Below are positions 8,148 to 16,203 of a DNA stretch of 64,000 nucleotides, one piece after another. This stretch comes from Bradyrhizobium canariense. Lineage in GTDB: Bacteria > Pseudomonadota > Alphaproteobacteria > Rhizobiales > Xanthobacteraceae. The position numbers and the translations under genes were made by a program. The DNA lies in NCBI RefSeq assembly GCF_900105125.1, contig NZ_LT629750.1:7157001-7221000 (forward strand), written 5' to 3'. How positions within the stretch are numbered: the stretch's first letter is position 1; every line of letters begins with the position of its first letter. The notes under the pieces are model-generated. The model ran no database searches. It was not told the origin of the DNA and worked only from the letters and a program-made list of their open reading frames with translations.

Positions 8148-9918
8148 CCACCAGCCTCCCGGGGTTCTTGAGATACTTGTTGCGGATCGCCGCGGCCGCC
8201 CAGTATGCGAGTGCGCCGACCGTCAGCGTCGGGTTGTAGCCCGCGTTTTGTGGGAAGGCGCTGGCGCCCAAAACGAACAGGTTCGAAACGTCCCAACTCT
8301 GCAGATACCTGTTGAGCACGCTCGTCGTGGGGTCCGCGCCCATGATCGCGCCGCCGTTGAGGTGGGTCGTCTGATAGGTCGAAATGTCGTAGGGCGCGGT
8401 CCGATATTGAATGGCGAGCTTATCCGCCCCCATCGCCTTGATGATTTCGGCGAACTTGTCGGTCAGGAATTTGTTCTGTTTTACCTCGTTATCCTTCAGA
8501 TCCATCGTGATCCGCATCAGCGGTCGGCCGAAACGATCAGTGTAGGTAGGATCGAGGTCGAGATAGACGTCACGATAGGCGTAGAAGCTGCCATGGACGC
8601 CGGTGCCGGGCTTCACCGTCGAAAGATAGTTTTCCTTTACGGCAGTCTTCCAGGCCGCGCCCCACTTGGGGGTACCAGGCGGGACGAGCGTGCTTTCGAT
8701 GGGACGGGCGCCGGTCTGCACCTGTCCCATGTAACCTCCGCCCACAAAGCCGTGCGGTCCGTGGTCGAAATTGTCGCCGTTGAACTCATCGATGCACATG
8801 CCGATCGAGCCCGATGCAATGAACGGATTGAAGTTGTACTTCTTGTTGTCGAAGAAGCCGTTCACGCTCGAAATGGTCTGATGGGTGTAGTTGCGGCCGA
8901 CCACGCCGGCGTTAGCGACCGGATCGTAGGGCTTGCCGATCTTCGAGTGCAGCAGGAGTTGCACGTTAAACATCGTATAGGCCGCAAGGATGACGAGGTC
9001 GGCGGGCTGCTCCCATTCGACGCCGCTCGAGTCGACGAAGGTCACGCCGGTCGCGCGCTGCCCGGATTTGTCGACGTTTATCTTGGTCACTTCCGAGTTG
9101 TCACGAGCGGAGAAGTTCGGCTTGCGAACAAGATAGGGCAGGAGCGTGGTTTGCGGACTGGCTTTTGAATAGTTGCTGCATCCGAACCATTCGCAGAATC
9201 CGCAGTACGTGCATGGTCCCATCTTGAGGCCGAGCGGATTCGTGTAGGCTTGGGAGAGATTGCCGGAAGGCTGAGGAAACGGCTTGTAACCAAGATCCCG
9301 CGCGGCCTTGCCGAACAGCGTTTGGCTGAACGGCTGTGCTTGTGCCGGCGTCGGGTAGGGCCGCGAACGCGGCCCTTCGAAGGGGTTGCCGCCAGGCTGG
9401 ATCTGACCCTTGAGATTACCGGCCGTTCCCGACGTGCCGCAGAGGTATTCGAAGCGATCGTAGAAGGGTTCGATCTCGTCGTAGGTGATGCCCCAATCCT
9501 GGATCGTCATGTCGTTGGGCAGGAAGGACGCCCCGTAGCGCTCGGTGAGATGAGTCTTCAGCACGAAGTCGGAGGGCAGGAATCGCCACATCTCGGCGTT
9601 CCAGTGAACGCCACCGCCACCGACGCCATTCGGCGGCATGAACGCGCCCCAGCTTCGGATCGGCAGAGCGGTCTGGTCGACCTTGTTGCGGAAGCTGAAT
9701 GTAAGCTGGTCCGGGCGCAGGAACAGTTCGTGACGCACGCGGTACCGAAGCTCGTCCTGCATGTAATCAGGCGGAAAGTCCGTCGGCGCATCGCGCCACG
9801 GTCCGCGCTCGATGGCCATCACCTCCAGGCCTTCATCCGTGAGTTCGTTGGCCATGATCGATCCGGTCCAACCGAGGCCGATGATCACGACATCTTTCTT
9901 CGGGAGTCTCTTCGCCAT
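8140..9918 (-). CDS. GMC-family FAD subunit of gluconate 2-dehydrogenase-type enzyme
   Basis: The 592-residue protein begins with an FAD-binding Rossmann motif (VVIIGLGWTGSIMANEL) and ends with GMC C-terminal signatures (GASAFPQNAGYNPTLTVGAL). A cysteine-rich stretch (CTYCGFCEWFGCSNY, near residue 225) is typical of the gluconate/fructose dehydrogenase branch and may hold an iron-sulfur cluster. The reaction would be oxidation of a sugar, sugar acid or polyol in the periplasm, with electrons going to the tri-haem cytochrome. It has no export signal of its own. It most likely crosses the membrane bound to the small subunit encoded just upstream, which has the twin-arginine-like signal. The substrate cannot be decided from sequence. 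Confidence 0.92.
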   Translation of the reverse strand: MAKRLPKKDVVIIGLGWTGSIMANELTDEGLEVMAIERGPWRDAPTDFPPDYMQDELRYRVRHELFLRPDQLTFSFRNKVDQTALPIRSWGAFMPPNGVGGGGVHWNAEMWRFLPSDFVLKTHLTERYGASFLPNDMTIQDWGITYDEIEPFYDRFEYLCGTSGTAGNLKGQIQPGGNPFEGPRSRPYPTPAQAQPFSQTLFGKAARDLGYKPFPQPSGNLSQAYTNPLGLKMGPCTYCGFCEWFGCSNYSKASPQTTLLPYLVRKPNFSARDNSEVTKINVDKSGQRATGVTFVDSSGVEWEQPADLVILAAYTMFNVQLLLHSKIGKPYDPVANAGVVGRNYTHQTISSVNGFFDNKKYNFNPFIASGSIGMCIDEFNGDNFDHGPHGFVGGGYMGQVQTGARPIESTLVPPGTPKWGAAWKTAVKENYLSTVKPGTGVHGSFYAYRDVYLDLDPTYTDRFGRPLMRITMDLKDNEVKQNKFLTDKFAEIIKAMGADKLAIQYRTAPYDISTYQTTHLNGGAIMGADPTTSVLNRYLQSWDVSNLFVLGASAFPQNAGYNPTLTVGALAYWAAAAIRNKYLKNPGRLVDA

Positions 9919-9927
9919 GATCCGTCC

Positions 9928-10683
9928 TCAACGCGTTTGTGGTGTCCATTCCGCCCGGCCCGTCATGCTGACAGGCGGCAGCGGAAAGCGCTCGTTGTGC
10001 CGGTTCACCCAATCCAAATAGTTGTATCGGGATCCCGGGTACCCGATCATTTTCCACGCGACCATATCGCGATTGCCGCCGTAGATCGGATCGGCGAAGA
10101 AGCCCATCTGGACGTCTTTGATGACCTGCTCGAAGAAAGCCTTGCCGTCGGTGCCGTCGAGTTTGAAGTCACCGCTCTCCAATCCCTTCAGGACCGTGTC
10201 CTTGTCCTGATCCGATAGATCGGCGAACGCCTTGCCGCCGAACCTCGCCTTGCATGCACGATCGAACGCCGCGAGCCCTTCGCGATATTCCTGGGCCGGT
10301 CCCTTCTCGGACTGCTGACCTTGGCTCTTGGTGCCTTTCATGAAGGGTGGGCGGACGTAGAGACCGTCCTGACGGCCGTAAGGGCCCGCGAGTTGACGGT
10401 CGATGAATACGGCGGATCCAGAATCCTTGCCGCCGGGAGTCTGCGGGTCGGGCGGGATAATGCAATCGGCGAGCGCTTCCATGGCGCTACCTTCATCGAC
10501 GGTGAAGAATACCCAAGGGCCCGGCAGGGCAGCCGCCGGCGGGTTACCCGCGTTGGGTGTCCAGGGTAGATGATCAACAATGATGGTCGCGTGAGCCTTG
10601 GACAGACCCAACATCAGGTAGGCGGCGCCGGCCAACAATTCGCGTCGATGGAAGTAGAGACGATCGCTGTCGTTCTTATCCAT
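9928..10683 (-). CDS. Gluconate 2-dehydrogenase subunit 3-type small subunit (Tat-like signal)
   Basis: This 251-residue protein matches the small (gamma) subunit of membrane-bound FAD dehydrogenases: ALADCIIPPDP near residue 70, PYGRQDGLYVRPPF near 115, and a C-terminal GFFADPIYGGNRDMVAWKMI, followed by YPGSRYNYLDWV. The N-terminus carries a twin-arginine-like signal (FHRRELLAGAAYLMLGL), which probably exports the flavin subunit as a complex. The start at 10683 has a strong GAGGAG site. It is the first gene of the three-subunit operon, nine bases ahead of the GMC gene. Its leader would be about 175 bases from the putative ECF promoter. Confidence 0.9.
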   Translation of the reverse strand: MDKNDSDRLYFHRRELLAGAAYLMLGLSKAHATIIVDHLPWTPNAGNPPAAALPGPWVFFTVDEGSAMEALADCIIPPDPQTPGGKDSGSAVFIDRQLAGPYGRQDGLYVRPPFMKGTKSQGQQSEKGPAQEYREGLAAFDRACKARFGGKAFADLSDQDKDTVLKGLESGDFKLDGTDGKAFFEQVIKDVQMGFFADPIYGGNRDMVAWKMIGYPGSRYNYLDWVNRHNERFPLPPVSMTGRAEWTPQTR

Positions 10684-10761
10684 GGGAACTTTCTCCTCGC
10701 CTTTTTAGCGGGGGCGTTTCCTCGACATTAGCCAATGGAGTCAACGGCCGCCAGCGCCGTT

Positions 10762-10777
10762 CGATTGCGATCAATCG
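10762..10777. promoter_or_regulatory. Palindrome CGATTG-N4-CAATCG, FNR/FixK-like
   Basis: The two six-base arms are perfect inverted repeats around CGAT. The inner part reads TCGAT-TGCG-ATCAA, one base off the TTGAT-N4-ATCAA consensus of FNR/FixK proteins. It lies about 80 bases before the small-subunit start and about 90 bases downstream of the putative ECF transcription start on the minus strand. There it could act as an operator or belong to a second promoter. This is weak evidence from one site. Confidence 0.35.
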
Positions 10778-10864
10778 GTTTCGAAACCTAGTCATGACCT
10801 TACTCGAAGTTCCTGGAGAGACGAAGACAGGTGCGGGACACATGGTGTCCCCTACAACCGGTAG

Positions 10865-10891
10865 TTCGGAACAATGAGGTTTAAGGTTACA
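10865..10891 (-). promoter_or_regulatory. Putative ECF sigma promoter TGTAACC-N16-CGAA (dehydrogenase operon)
   Basis: Read on the minus strand, TGTAACC (10891-10885) is followed after exactly 16 bases by CGAA (10868-10865). Spacing and boxes match the sites at 2748 and 11072. It points toward the three-subunit dehydrogenase operon and predicts a leader of about 175 bases. Confidence 0.6.
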
Positions 10892-11071
10892 AGCGCTCCG
10901 AGAAAATTCTGTGAATGCTGGCGTGGGTTAGGTCCAGCCGAAGGCTCGGAACCAGAGATCGTCAAATTAGGACGAACCGCCTTGGCTTGATGAGGCGTAG
11001 TCGGCTTCCGCACATCCAGCCAGCCCGAGATGCGACAGGCAAAGATTTTTCTTTGCTGAGCTCCGCTTGCC

Positions 11072-11097
11072 TGTAACCAAACCGGAACAATCCACGA
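11072..11097 (+). promoter_or_regulatory. Putative ECF sigma promoter TGTAACC-N16-CGA (HAD/reductase operon)
   Basis: TGTAACC at 11072-11078 is followed after exactly 16 bases by CGAAAA at 11095. The five bases upstream (TTGCC) also resemble those at the DUF417 promoter (GTGCC), giving a shared GCCTGTAACCAAA-type core. The predicted leader to the ATG at 11192 is about 85 bases. Confidence 0.62.
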
Positions 11098-11191
11098 AAA
11101 TTAGTCACGTGAGAGTAGCGACCTGGAGAGTAGCGATCTGGCAGGGGCGAAGTTCCTCCGGAATAGATGCAACAAATCGGAGCGTGATAAC

Positions 11192-11878
11192 ATGGCCACC
11201 CTTCCTTTGATCGTCTTTGATGTCAATGAAACGCTTCTCGATCTTCAAACATTGGAGCCGACGTTCAAGCGCATATTTGGCGAGAAGGGCGCCATGCGGC
11301 TCTGGTTCGCCAACCTCGTCATGTATTCTGTGGTCCTGACTTTGGTTGACCATTACGTCCCATTCACCGATATCGGTTCGGCTGTGATGAAGATGCTGGC
11401 GGATACGCAAGGCATCAAAATTGATGAAGCGGACAAGAAGGAGCTTACAGAGAGGTTTTCGACGATGCCGCCGTATCCGGAAGTTCCTGCAGCGCTGCGC
11501 AAGCTGCGCGACGCAGGTTTTCGGTTGTTCACCTTCACGAATAATCTGCCCGAAGTTCAAACCCGTCAGCTTGAACATGGCAGGATTGTCGATCTCTTCG
11601 AGCGGCGATTAAGCGTGGACGCTGTGAAGCACCACAAACCATCGCCCCAGGCTTACGGCTACGTTGAAAAAGAGCTTGGTGTTGAGCCCTCCCAGCTGTG
11701 CCTTATCGCCTGTCACACATGGGACACGCTTGGCGCCGTGGCGGCCGGTTGGAATGCTGCGCTGGTCAAGCGGGTCGGTAACGATGTTTTGGGAGTCGGT
11801 CCTCAGCCACAGTTCGTCGGCGATGACCTGAATGATGTTGCCGATCAGCTTATCGCCCGACACAGGGGACGGAGCTAA
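11192..11878 (+). CDS. HAD-superfamily hydrolase, type II haloacid dehalogenase-like
   Basis: The 228-residue protein has the nucleophile motif FDVNETLLD (Asp near residue 10), motif II FTFTNN, motif III Lys in VKHHKPSPQAYGY and motif IV around ACHTWDTLGAVAAGW. This order is that of L-2-haloacid dehalogenase-type (class I cap) HAD enzymes, which hydrolyse C-halogen or phosphoester bonds through an aspartyl intermediate. The family label says little about the true substrate. The GGAG site ahead of the ATG is good. The stop lies 52 bases before the reductase start, so the two probably form an operon under the ECF-type promoter. Confidence 0.85.
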   Translation: MATLPLIVFDVNETLLDLQTLEPTFKRIFGEKGAMRLWFANLVMYSVVLTLVDHYVPFTDIGSAVMKMLADTQGIKIDEADKKELTERFSTMPPYPEVPAALRKLRDAGFRLFTFTNNLPEVQTRQLEHGRIVDLFERRLSVDAVKHHKPSPQAYGYVEKELGVEPSQLCLIACHTWDTLGAVAAGWNAALVKRVGNDVLGVGPQPQFVGDDLNDVADQLIARHRGRS

Positions 11879-11930
11879 TCCTGACATCGCCAGTCAACGA
11901 GCCAAGCCAGGAAAAGGGAATAGTAAAGGT

Positions 11931-13328
11931 ATGTCTCAGGCTGAACACTTCGATGTCGTAATACTCGGCAGTGGCCAAGGCGGAAAGCTGCTCGCATGGC
12001 ATCTCGGCCATTCCGGCAAAAAAGTTGCCGTCGTGGAGCGCCGCTGGGTTGGCGGCTCGTGCCCTGCCGTTGCATGTCTGCCGTCCAAGAACGAACTCTG
12101 GAGCGCGCGGGTCGCCCATCTCGTCCAGAACGCTGCGCAGTTTGGCACACTGGCGGCCAATGTTAAAATCGACATGCGCAAGGTGCGCAGCCGCAAACAG
12201 GACATGATTGATCGCGATGTCGACTTCCACCTGGGCGCATACAAAAGCAGCGGGGCCGAGCTCATTATGGGCAGCGGTCGCTTCACGGGCCCAAAGATGG
12301 TCGAGGTTGTCCTGAACGGTGGCGGCACCCGTGTGCTCATCGGCAATGAGGTCGTGATCAATGTTGGCACGCACGCGGCGATTCCCGATATTCCGGGCCT
12401 TGAAGCCGCCCGCGCACTCACGCACATCGAGGCGTTGGAGCTCGACTATCAGCCGTCGCACCTGATTGTGCTGGGCGGAGGCTATGTCGGAATCGAAATG
12501 GCGCAGGCGTACCGCCGGTTCGGGAGCCGGGTGACAATGATCGAGCCTAGTCGGCAACTAATGGGCCGAGAGGATGCCGATGTCGCAGAAGAGGTTCTGG
12601 GTATCCTGACCGCCGAGGGCATCGAGGTCTTGCTCGATGCTCAGCCGGTCTGCGTTTATGGCCTCTCCGGAGACGGGATCACCCTTACGGTGCAGACGGC
12701 GACGGGCGAGCACAAGGTCGAAGGCAACGATCTGCTTGTGGCCGTGGGACGCATCCCAAACACGAGCGATATTGGCCTCGACAAGGCTGGCGTGGCGCTT
12801 GATGCTCGTGGATACGTTCAAGTTAACGAACGGCTGGAAACCACGGCGCCGGGGGTGTGGGCGCTCGGCGAGTGCGCCGGCAGCCCGCAGTTCACGCATG
12901 TTTCCGTGGACGACTTCAGGATCGTCAGGGACAACATGGCCGGTGGTGATCGCAGAACCGACGATCGGCTGATTCCGTATGTCATGTTCACCGATCCGCC
13001 CCTCGCTCGCGCGGGCCTGTCCGTGGGCGAAGCGCAGCGCAAGGGAATCCCGGTGAGGGTCGCCAAGCTGCCGATGAACAACGTTTTGCGCACAGAGGCG
13101 ACCGACGAGACTCAAGGCTTCATGAAGGTGGTGGTTAGCGCCAACGACGATCGCATCCTTGGCTTCACCATGATCGGTTCCGAGGCCGGTGAGGTCATGG
13201 CAGCGATCCAGACCGCTATGCTCGCCGAGCTTCCTTATACGAAGCTGCGTGACGCTGTCATCACGCACCTCACTATTGCGGAAGGCTTCGGCCCTCTTTT
13301 CGGAAAAGTGCCGCCACGGGCGGCGTGA
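11931..13328 (+). CDS. Class I pyridine nucleotide-disulfide oxidoreductase (mercuric reductase/RclA-like)
   Basis: The 465-residue flavoprotein has an N-terminal FAD motif (VVILGSGQGGKLLAWHL), the redox-active pair in GGSCPAVACLPSKN (Cys-x4-Cys), an NAD(P)H motif (LIVLGGGYVGIEMAQAY), and the second FAD motif around VWALGECAG. The dimerisation domain ends in THLTIAEGFGPLF. It lacks the His-x4-Glu pair of true dihydrolipoamide dehydrogenases, and it lacks both a mercury-binding N-terminal domain and the C-terminal Cys pair of MerA. It is best called a reductase of unknown electrophilic, thiol or metal substrate. The start at 11931 gives the standard N-terminus; the frame runs back into the HAD gene. 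The promoter context suggests oxidant or metal stress. Confidence 0.85.
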   Translation: MSQAEHFDVVILGSGQGGKLLAWHLGHSGKKVAVVERRWVGGSCPAVACLPSKNELWSARVAHLVQNAAQFGTLAANVKIDMRKVRSRKQDMIDRDVDFHLGAYKSSGAELIMGSGRFTGPKMVEVVLNGGGTRVLIGNEVVINVGTHAAIPDIPGLEAARALTHIEALELDYQPSHLIVLGGGYVGIEMAQAYRRFGSRVTMIEPSRQLMGREDADVAEEVLGILTAEGIEVLLDAQPVCVYGLSGDGITLTVQTATGEHKVEGNDLLVAVGRIPNTSDIGLDKAGVALDARGYVQVNERLETTAPGVWALGECAGSPQFTHVSVDDFRIVRDNMAGGDRRTDDRLIPYVMFTDPPLARAGLSVGEAQRKGIPVRVAKLPMNNVLRTEATDETQGFMKVVVSANDDRILGFTMIGSEAGEVMAAIQTAMLAELPYTKLRDAVITHLTIAEGFGPLFGKVPPRAA

Positions 13329-13405
13329 TCGGATCTGAAGCATGCCGAAGGAGATCGCGGTCAGTAGCGGCATTCACATGTGCCGTGCCTGTTCACCCGA
13401 CTGTC

Positions 13406-13421
13406 TCGGAACTCGTTCCGA
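13406..13421. other. Inverted repeat TCGGAAC-TC-GTTCCGA
   Basis: Seven-base arms form a perfect dyad between the reductase stop (13328) and the DUF2798 start (13460). A short T-run (CAATTTTC) follows. It could be a weak terminator for the upstream operon or an operator for the small membrane gene; the sequence does not decide. Confidence 0.35.
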
Positions 13422-13459
13422 CAATTTTCGGCTTGCTCGAGCTTTAAGGATCGCAGTTC

Positions 13460-13705
13460 ATGTCGAGGCCGCCCCGCCGTTATGCGCATTTTTTGTTTGC
13501 CGCCATACAGTCGGCTCTGACCAGTTTGATTGCTGCCGCTATCGCGAGCTTCAATCTCATCTGGGCAGGAGGATTTCTCGGACATTGGCTGCGGTCATGG
13601 GCGGTGGCGTGGATCATTATGCTTCCAGTGGTGATCGCAGCGGCACCCGCGATTTTGCGTCTGTCAAACCTCATGACTCGCCCGGACGCTGCGAGTCGTG
13701 GCTAA
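13460..13705 (+). CDS. Small DUF2798-like membrane protein
   Basis: The 81-residue protein has two predicted membrane helices, about residues 10-35 (FLFAAIQSALTSLIAAAIAS) and 43-67 (WLRSWAVAWIIMLPVVIAA). The RYAHFLFAAIQS opening and the helix-loop-WAVAW pattern match DUF2798 proteins, which have no known function. An AAGGA ribosome site lies nine bases before the ATG. It starts 131 bases after the reductase. The stop-to-stop distance to the convergent MOSC-reductase gene is only 19 bases. Confidence 0.7.
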   Translation: MSRPPRRYAHFLFAAIQSALTSLIAAAIASFNLIWAGGFLGHWLRSWAVAWIIMLPVVIAAAPAILRLSNLMTRPDAASRG

Positions 13706-13724
13706 TCTCGGCATGTACCTTTGA

Positions 13725-15455
13725 TTATAGATCGAGCGAAACTTCCGAGAGCGGCATCGCACAGCATATGAGGGCGCGTCCCTCGGGCGGCGGATCGATC
13801 GGCTCCGGCTGATACCGAAGCCTCCCCTCGATGAGGCCACTTTCGCAATTGTGGCAGACGCCCGTGCGGCACGACCAGCGCACCGGGACTGAGCAGGCCT
13901 CAGCCAGTTCGAGAAGGCTGCCGTAGCTGAGATCCCATTGCGCGGTGATGCCGCTGCGCGTGAAGTTCACCTTGGGACCGGAGCCTCGGGTCGCCGGCAG
14001 GTGCGGCGGGACCGCTCGGGTATCGGCCGAGGTCGGGCCGGCGTTGAAGGCTTCGCTGTGAATTTGTTTGGGAGCAACTCCCCATCTTTTGAGACCAGCT
14101 CCGATGTCCTGCATGAAGCCGGCCGGCCCGCATAGATAAAATTCAGCGGTTGACGGCACGCCGTGCGTTTGAAGCACATCGACCCCCAGCCGGCCCTTTA
14201 CATCGTAATCGATTCCCAGCCGCAGATCGTCGGCGGGTCGGCTATAGGCAACACATCCATTTCCGTGCGGCAGCTTCGCCAGAAGTTCACGCACTTCGTT
14301 TGCAAAGGGATGGTGTGAGGCATCGCGCGCGACGTGAAACCAGAATACGCTGCGGTCAGGCGAGGATTCCATGCTTCTCAGCATCGCGAGCACGGGCGTA
14401 ATGCCGATACCCCCACTGACGAATACGACCGGAGCGGTTCCGTCCGCCATCACGAATGTCCCGCGGGGCGCGCTTACGTCGATCTTATCCGCCGTCCTGA
14501 GCCGATCGTGGATGAAGGTACTCGCGATGCCCCTGGGTTCGCGTTTCACGGCGATGCGGAATCTGCCGGGTGCGCCCCCAATGAGCGAGTAGTTTCGCAA
14601 GACCTTCCGTCCGTCGATCACGAGCTTCACGACGAGGTGCTGACCTGGAAGAGGGGCGGGCAGGGCCGTTCCGTCAGATGATGCGAACTCGATCGACCGG
14701 ACGTCGTCGCTTTCCCGTTTAAGGGCGGTCACCTCAAGCGATCTGAAACCTTGCCACAGTGGCTCTGATGCAGTCGATGGCGCGAGCCCGGCATTACCTA
14801 CGCCACCCTTTTCCGCCGCATCGAGCAGGGCGTTGATCGACCAACGCCAGCCCGGGCTGAGGGCGGCGATTTTCATCGCCCTGTGTAGATCCGCGACGGG
14901 GTGGTCGGACGTGTAGAGCAGGGCATCGATCTCAGCGACCGTCATGCGCTCGGGGCCGGTGACCAGTTTCTCGATCGTATCGCCGGCGCCGATGGAGCCT
15001 TCCTGGATAACGCGGAAATAAAAGCCGGGCCTGCGATGCGCGACAACCATCGCAGGCATCTGCGGATGATCCATTCGTATGCCGAGCCTGTAGCAGGTGA
15101 CGCGGGGCTGTGAGATCTCGAAGACCGCGCCGCCGATCCGGTAGCGGTCGCCGATGCAGACTTCGGAATCGGAAAGACCCTCGACGGTCAGGTTTTCACC
15201 GAACTGTCCATGCACGAAGTCCGAACGACCGAGGACCCTCTCCCAATAGCGATAGGAATCCATTTGGTAGACCATCAACGCCCGCTGTTCGCCTCCGTGG
15301 CCGGACAAGTCAGCCTGACCGTCCCCATCGAGATTCAGCCGGCGGGCGAAGACACGGCCCGCAACGGGTGTCTTCCATATTGCGGTCCGTACGATCCTGC
15401 CGCGCCATTGCACGTCGCGAGGCAACCCGACGTTAACCGAAACTACGGTGCCCAT
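13725..15455 (-). CDS. MOSC domain - ferredoxin reductase - [2Fe-2S] ferredoxin fusion
   Basis: The 576-residue three-part fusion opens with a MOSC/YiiM-like domain (about 1-215: DGDGQADLSGHGGEQRALMV, with a later HRRPGFYFRVIQEG). It continues with an FAD/NAD(P)H oxidoreductase domain of the phthalate dioxygenase reductase type (about 230-470: LRNYSLIG near 275, FVSGGIGITPVLAMLRSM near 340). It ends with a plant-type ferredoxin (VRWSCRTGVCHNCESGL and a later ICC cysteine). YiiM-type proteins use a molybdenum cofactor to reduce N-hydroxylated compounds, so this looks like a self-contained NAD(P)H-driven reductase. The start at 15455 is preferred for its GGAAAGGAG site; the frame continues upstream with no domain. 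The protein has no signal and should be cytoplasmic. Confidence 0.88.
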   Translation of the reverse strand: MGTVVSVNVGLPRDVQWRGRIVRTAIWKTPVAGRVFARRLNLDGDGQADLSGHGGEQRALMVYQMDSYRYWERVLGRSDFVHGQFGENLTVEGLSDSEVCIGDRYRIGGAVFEISQPRVTCYRLGIRMDHPQMPAMVVAHRRPGFYFRVIQEGSIGAGDTIEKLVTGPERMTVAEIDALLYTSDHPVADLHRAMKIAALSPGWRWSINALLDAAEKGGVGNAGLAPSTASEPLWQGFRSLEVTALKRESDDVRSIEFASSDGTALPAPLPGQHLVVKLVIDGRKVLRNYSLIGGAPGRFRIAVKREPRGIASTFIHDRLRTADKIDVSAPRGTFVMADGTAPVVFVSGGIGITPVLAMLRSMESSPDRSVFWFHVARDASHHPFANEVRELLAKLPHGNGCVAYSRPADDLRLGIDYDVKGRLGVDVLQTHGVPSTAEFYLCGPAGFMQDIGAGLKRWGVAPKQIHSEAFNAGPTSADTRAVPPHLPATRGSGPKVNFTRSGITAQWDLSYGSLLELAEACSVPVRWSCRTGVCHNCESGLIEGRLRYQPEPIDPPPEGRALICCAMPLSEVSLDL

Positions 15456-15855
15456 GCTAAGCTCCTTTCCGGCTACGCAACCAGTGACGCGGCGCCTTCC
15501 GCGGCCGGGTAGATCGTAAACAAGCCATCGGAATCCGTCTATTCCTTGATCGCTGACCAGCTCCCGGCATTGCGCCGGAATTGCTCGCAGTAGCCTCGTG
15601 AGCCCTTCGAGAACGTCTGCCAAGAACTTCTCACCGCTGGACGGAGGGATGTCCGAAAGGCTCGCTGCACGTTCGCGGGGGTTAAGCTCCTGCGGCCTAT
15701 TTTACATCTGAGCTTTTGTTCCCAATTTCGTGTGCCTTCAGGCGCGCGATCCGCAAAGCGCAATAATCCGGAAACCATTCGACATCTCGGTCGTGCCCGC
15801 TAACGAATTGGAAAATTGTCCGCGCCACATTCGGCCGGGGATCAACGGACGGGGA

Positions 15856-16083
15856 ATGATCATGAGTGGGAAAGCCGTGCTGGAAAACGTGCGCAGGTAC
15901 CGTGCAATTGCTTCGCTCTATCGCCAAACCGCGGCGTTTCGTCCGCTCCAAAGCCATTCTCTTTTAGGGCAGGCAGAGCGATGGGAGCAGTTGGCGATCT
16001 TCGAGCTTGAGTCCTATTTTTCGATGGGTAGCAGGCCGAAACTGGTCCAAGAGAGATGGGACGGGATGGCTGTCGCGGCGTAG
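15856..16083 (+). CDS. Short conserved protein of unknown function
   Basis: This gene of about 75 codons starts at ATG 15856 (alternative 15862) after a GGACGGGG site. The product has the pattern ENVRRYRAIASLYRQTAAF, then QSHSLLGQAERWEQLAIFEL, and looks like one long helical hairpin rich in Arg, Tyr and Leu. I recall similar short proteins with RYR-IASL-RQTAAFRP in Bradyrhizobium, but know no function for them. The residue pattern and codon use look protein-coding. It converges with the ABC transporter gene. Confidence 0.6.
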   Translation: MIMSGKAVLENVRRYRAIASLYRQTAAFRPLQSHSLLGQAERWEQLAIFELESYFSMGSRPKLVQERWDGMAVAA

Positions 16084-16203
16084 GCCGAAAGGATCAGTGC
16101 AGAAACCCGGTCGCCGCCGATGGAATTTGATCCACGGGTTGCGTTTCAACCAGGTGCCGGGAGGCTGCGGTAGATGCAAGAATGAGAGCCTGTTCAAGTC
16201 GAG

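Larger units (their letters stand above)
10684..11191. other. Divergent control region, no gene
   Basis: This is a 508-base gap between the leftward dehydrogenase operon and the rightward HAD/reductase operon. It contains one TGTAACC-N16-CGA promoter-like pair on each strand (10865-10891 minus, 11072-11097 plus) and an FNR/FixK-like palindrome at 10762-10777. No open frame with a ribosome site was seen. Confidence 0.6.

Noticed and set aside
9294..9320. TGTAACC inside the GMC gene as an ECF promoter
   Set aside because: It is within coding sequence, antisense to the gene, and has no CGA at 16 bases.
11931..13328. Mercuric reductase (merA) or dihydrolipoamide dehydrogenase (lpd)
   Set aside because: No C-terminal Cys pair or mercury-binding domain, and the His-Glu pair of lpd is absent; a mer or 2-oxoacid dehydrogenase context is also missing.
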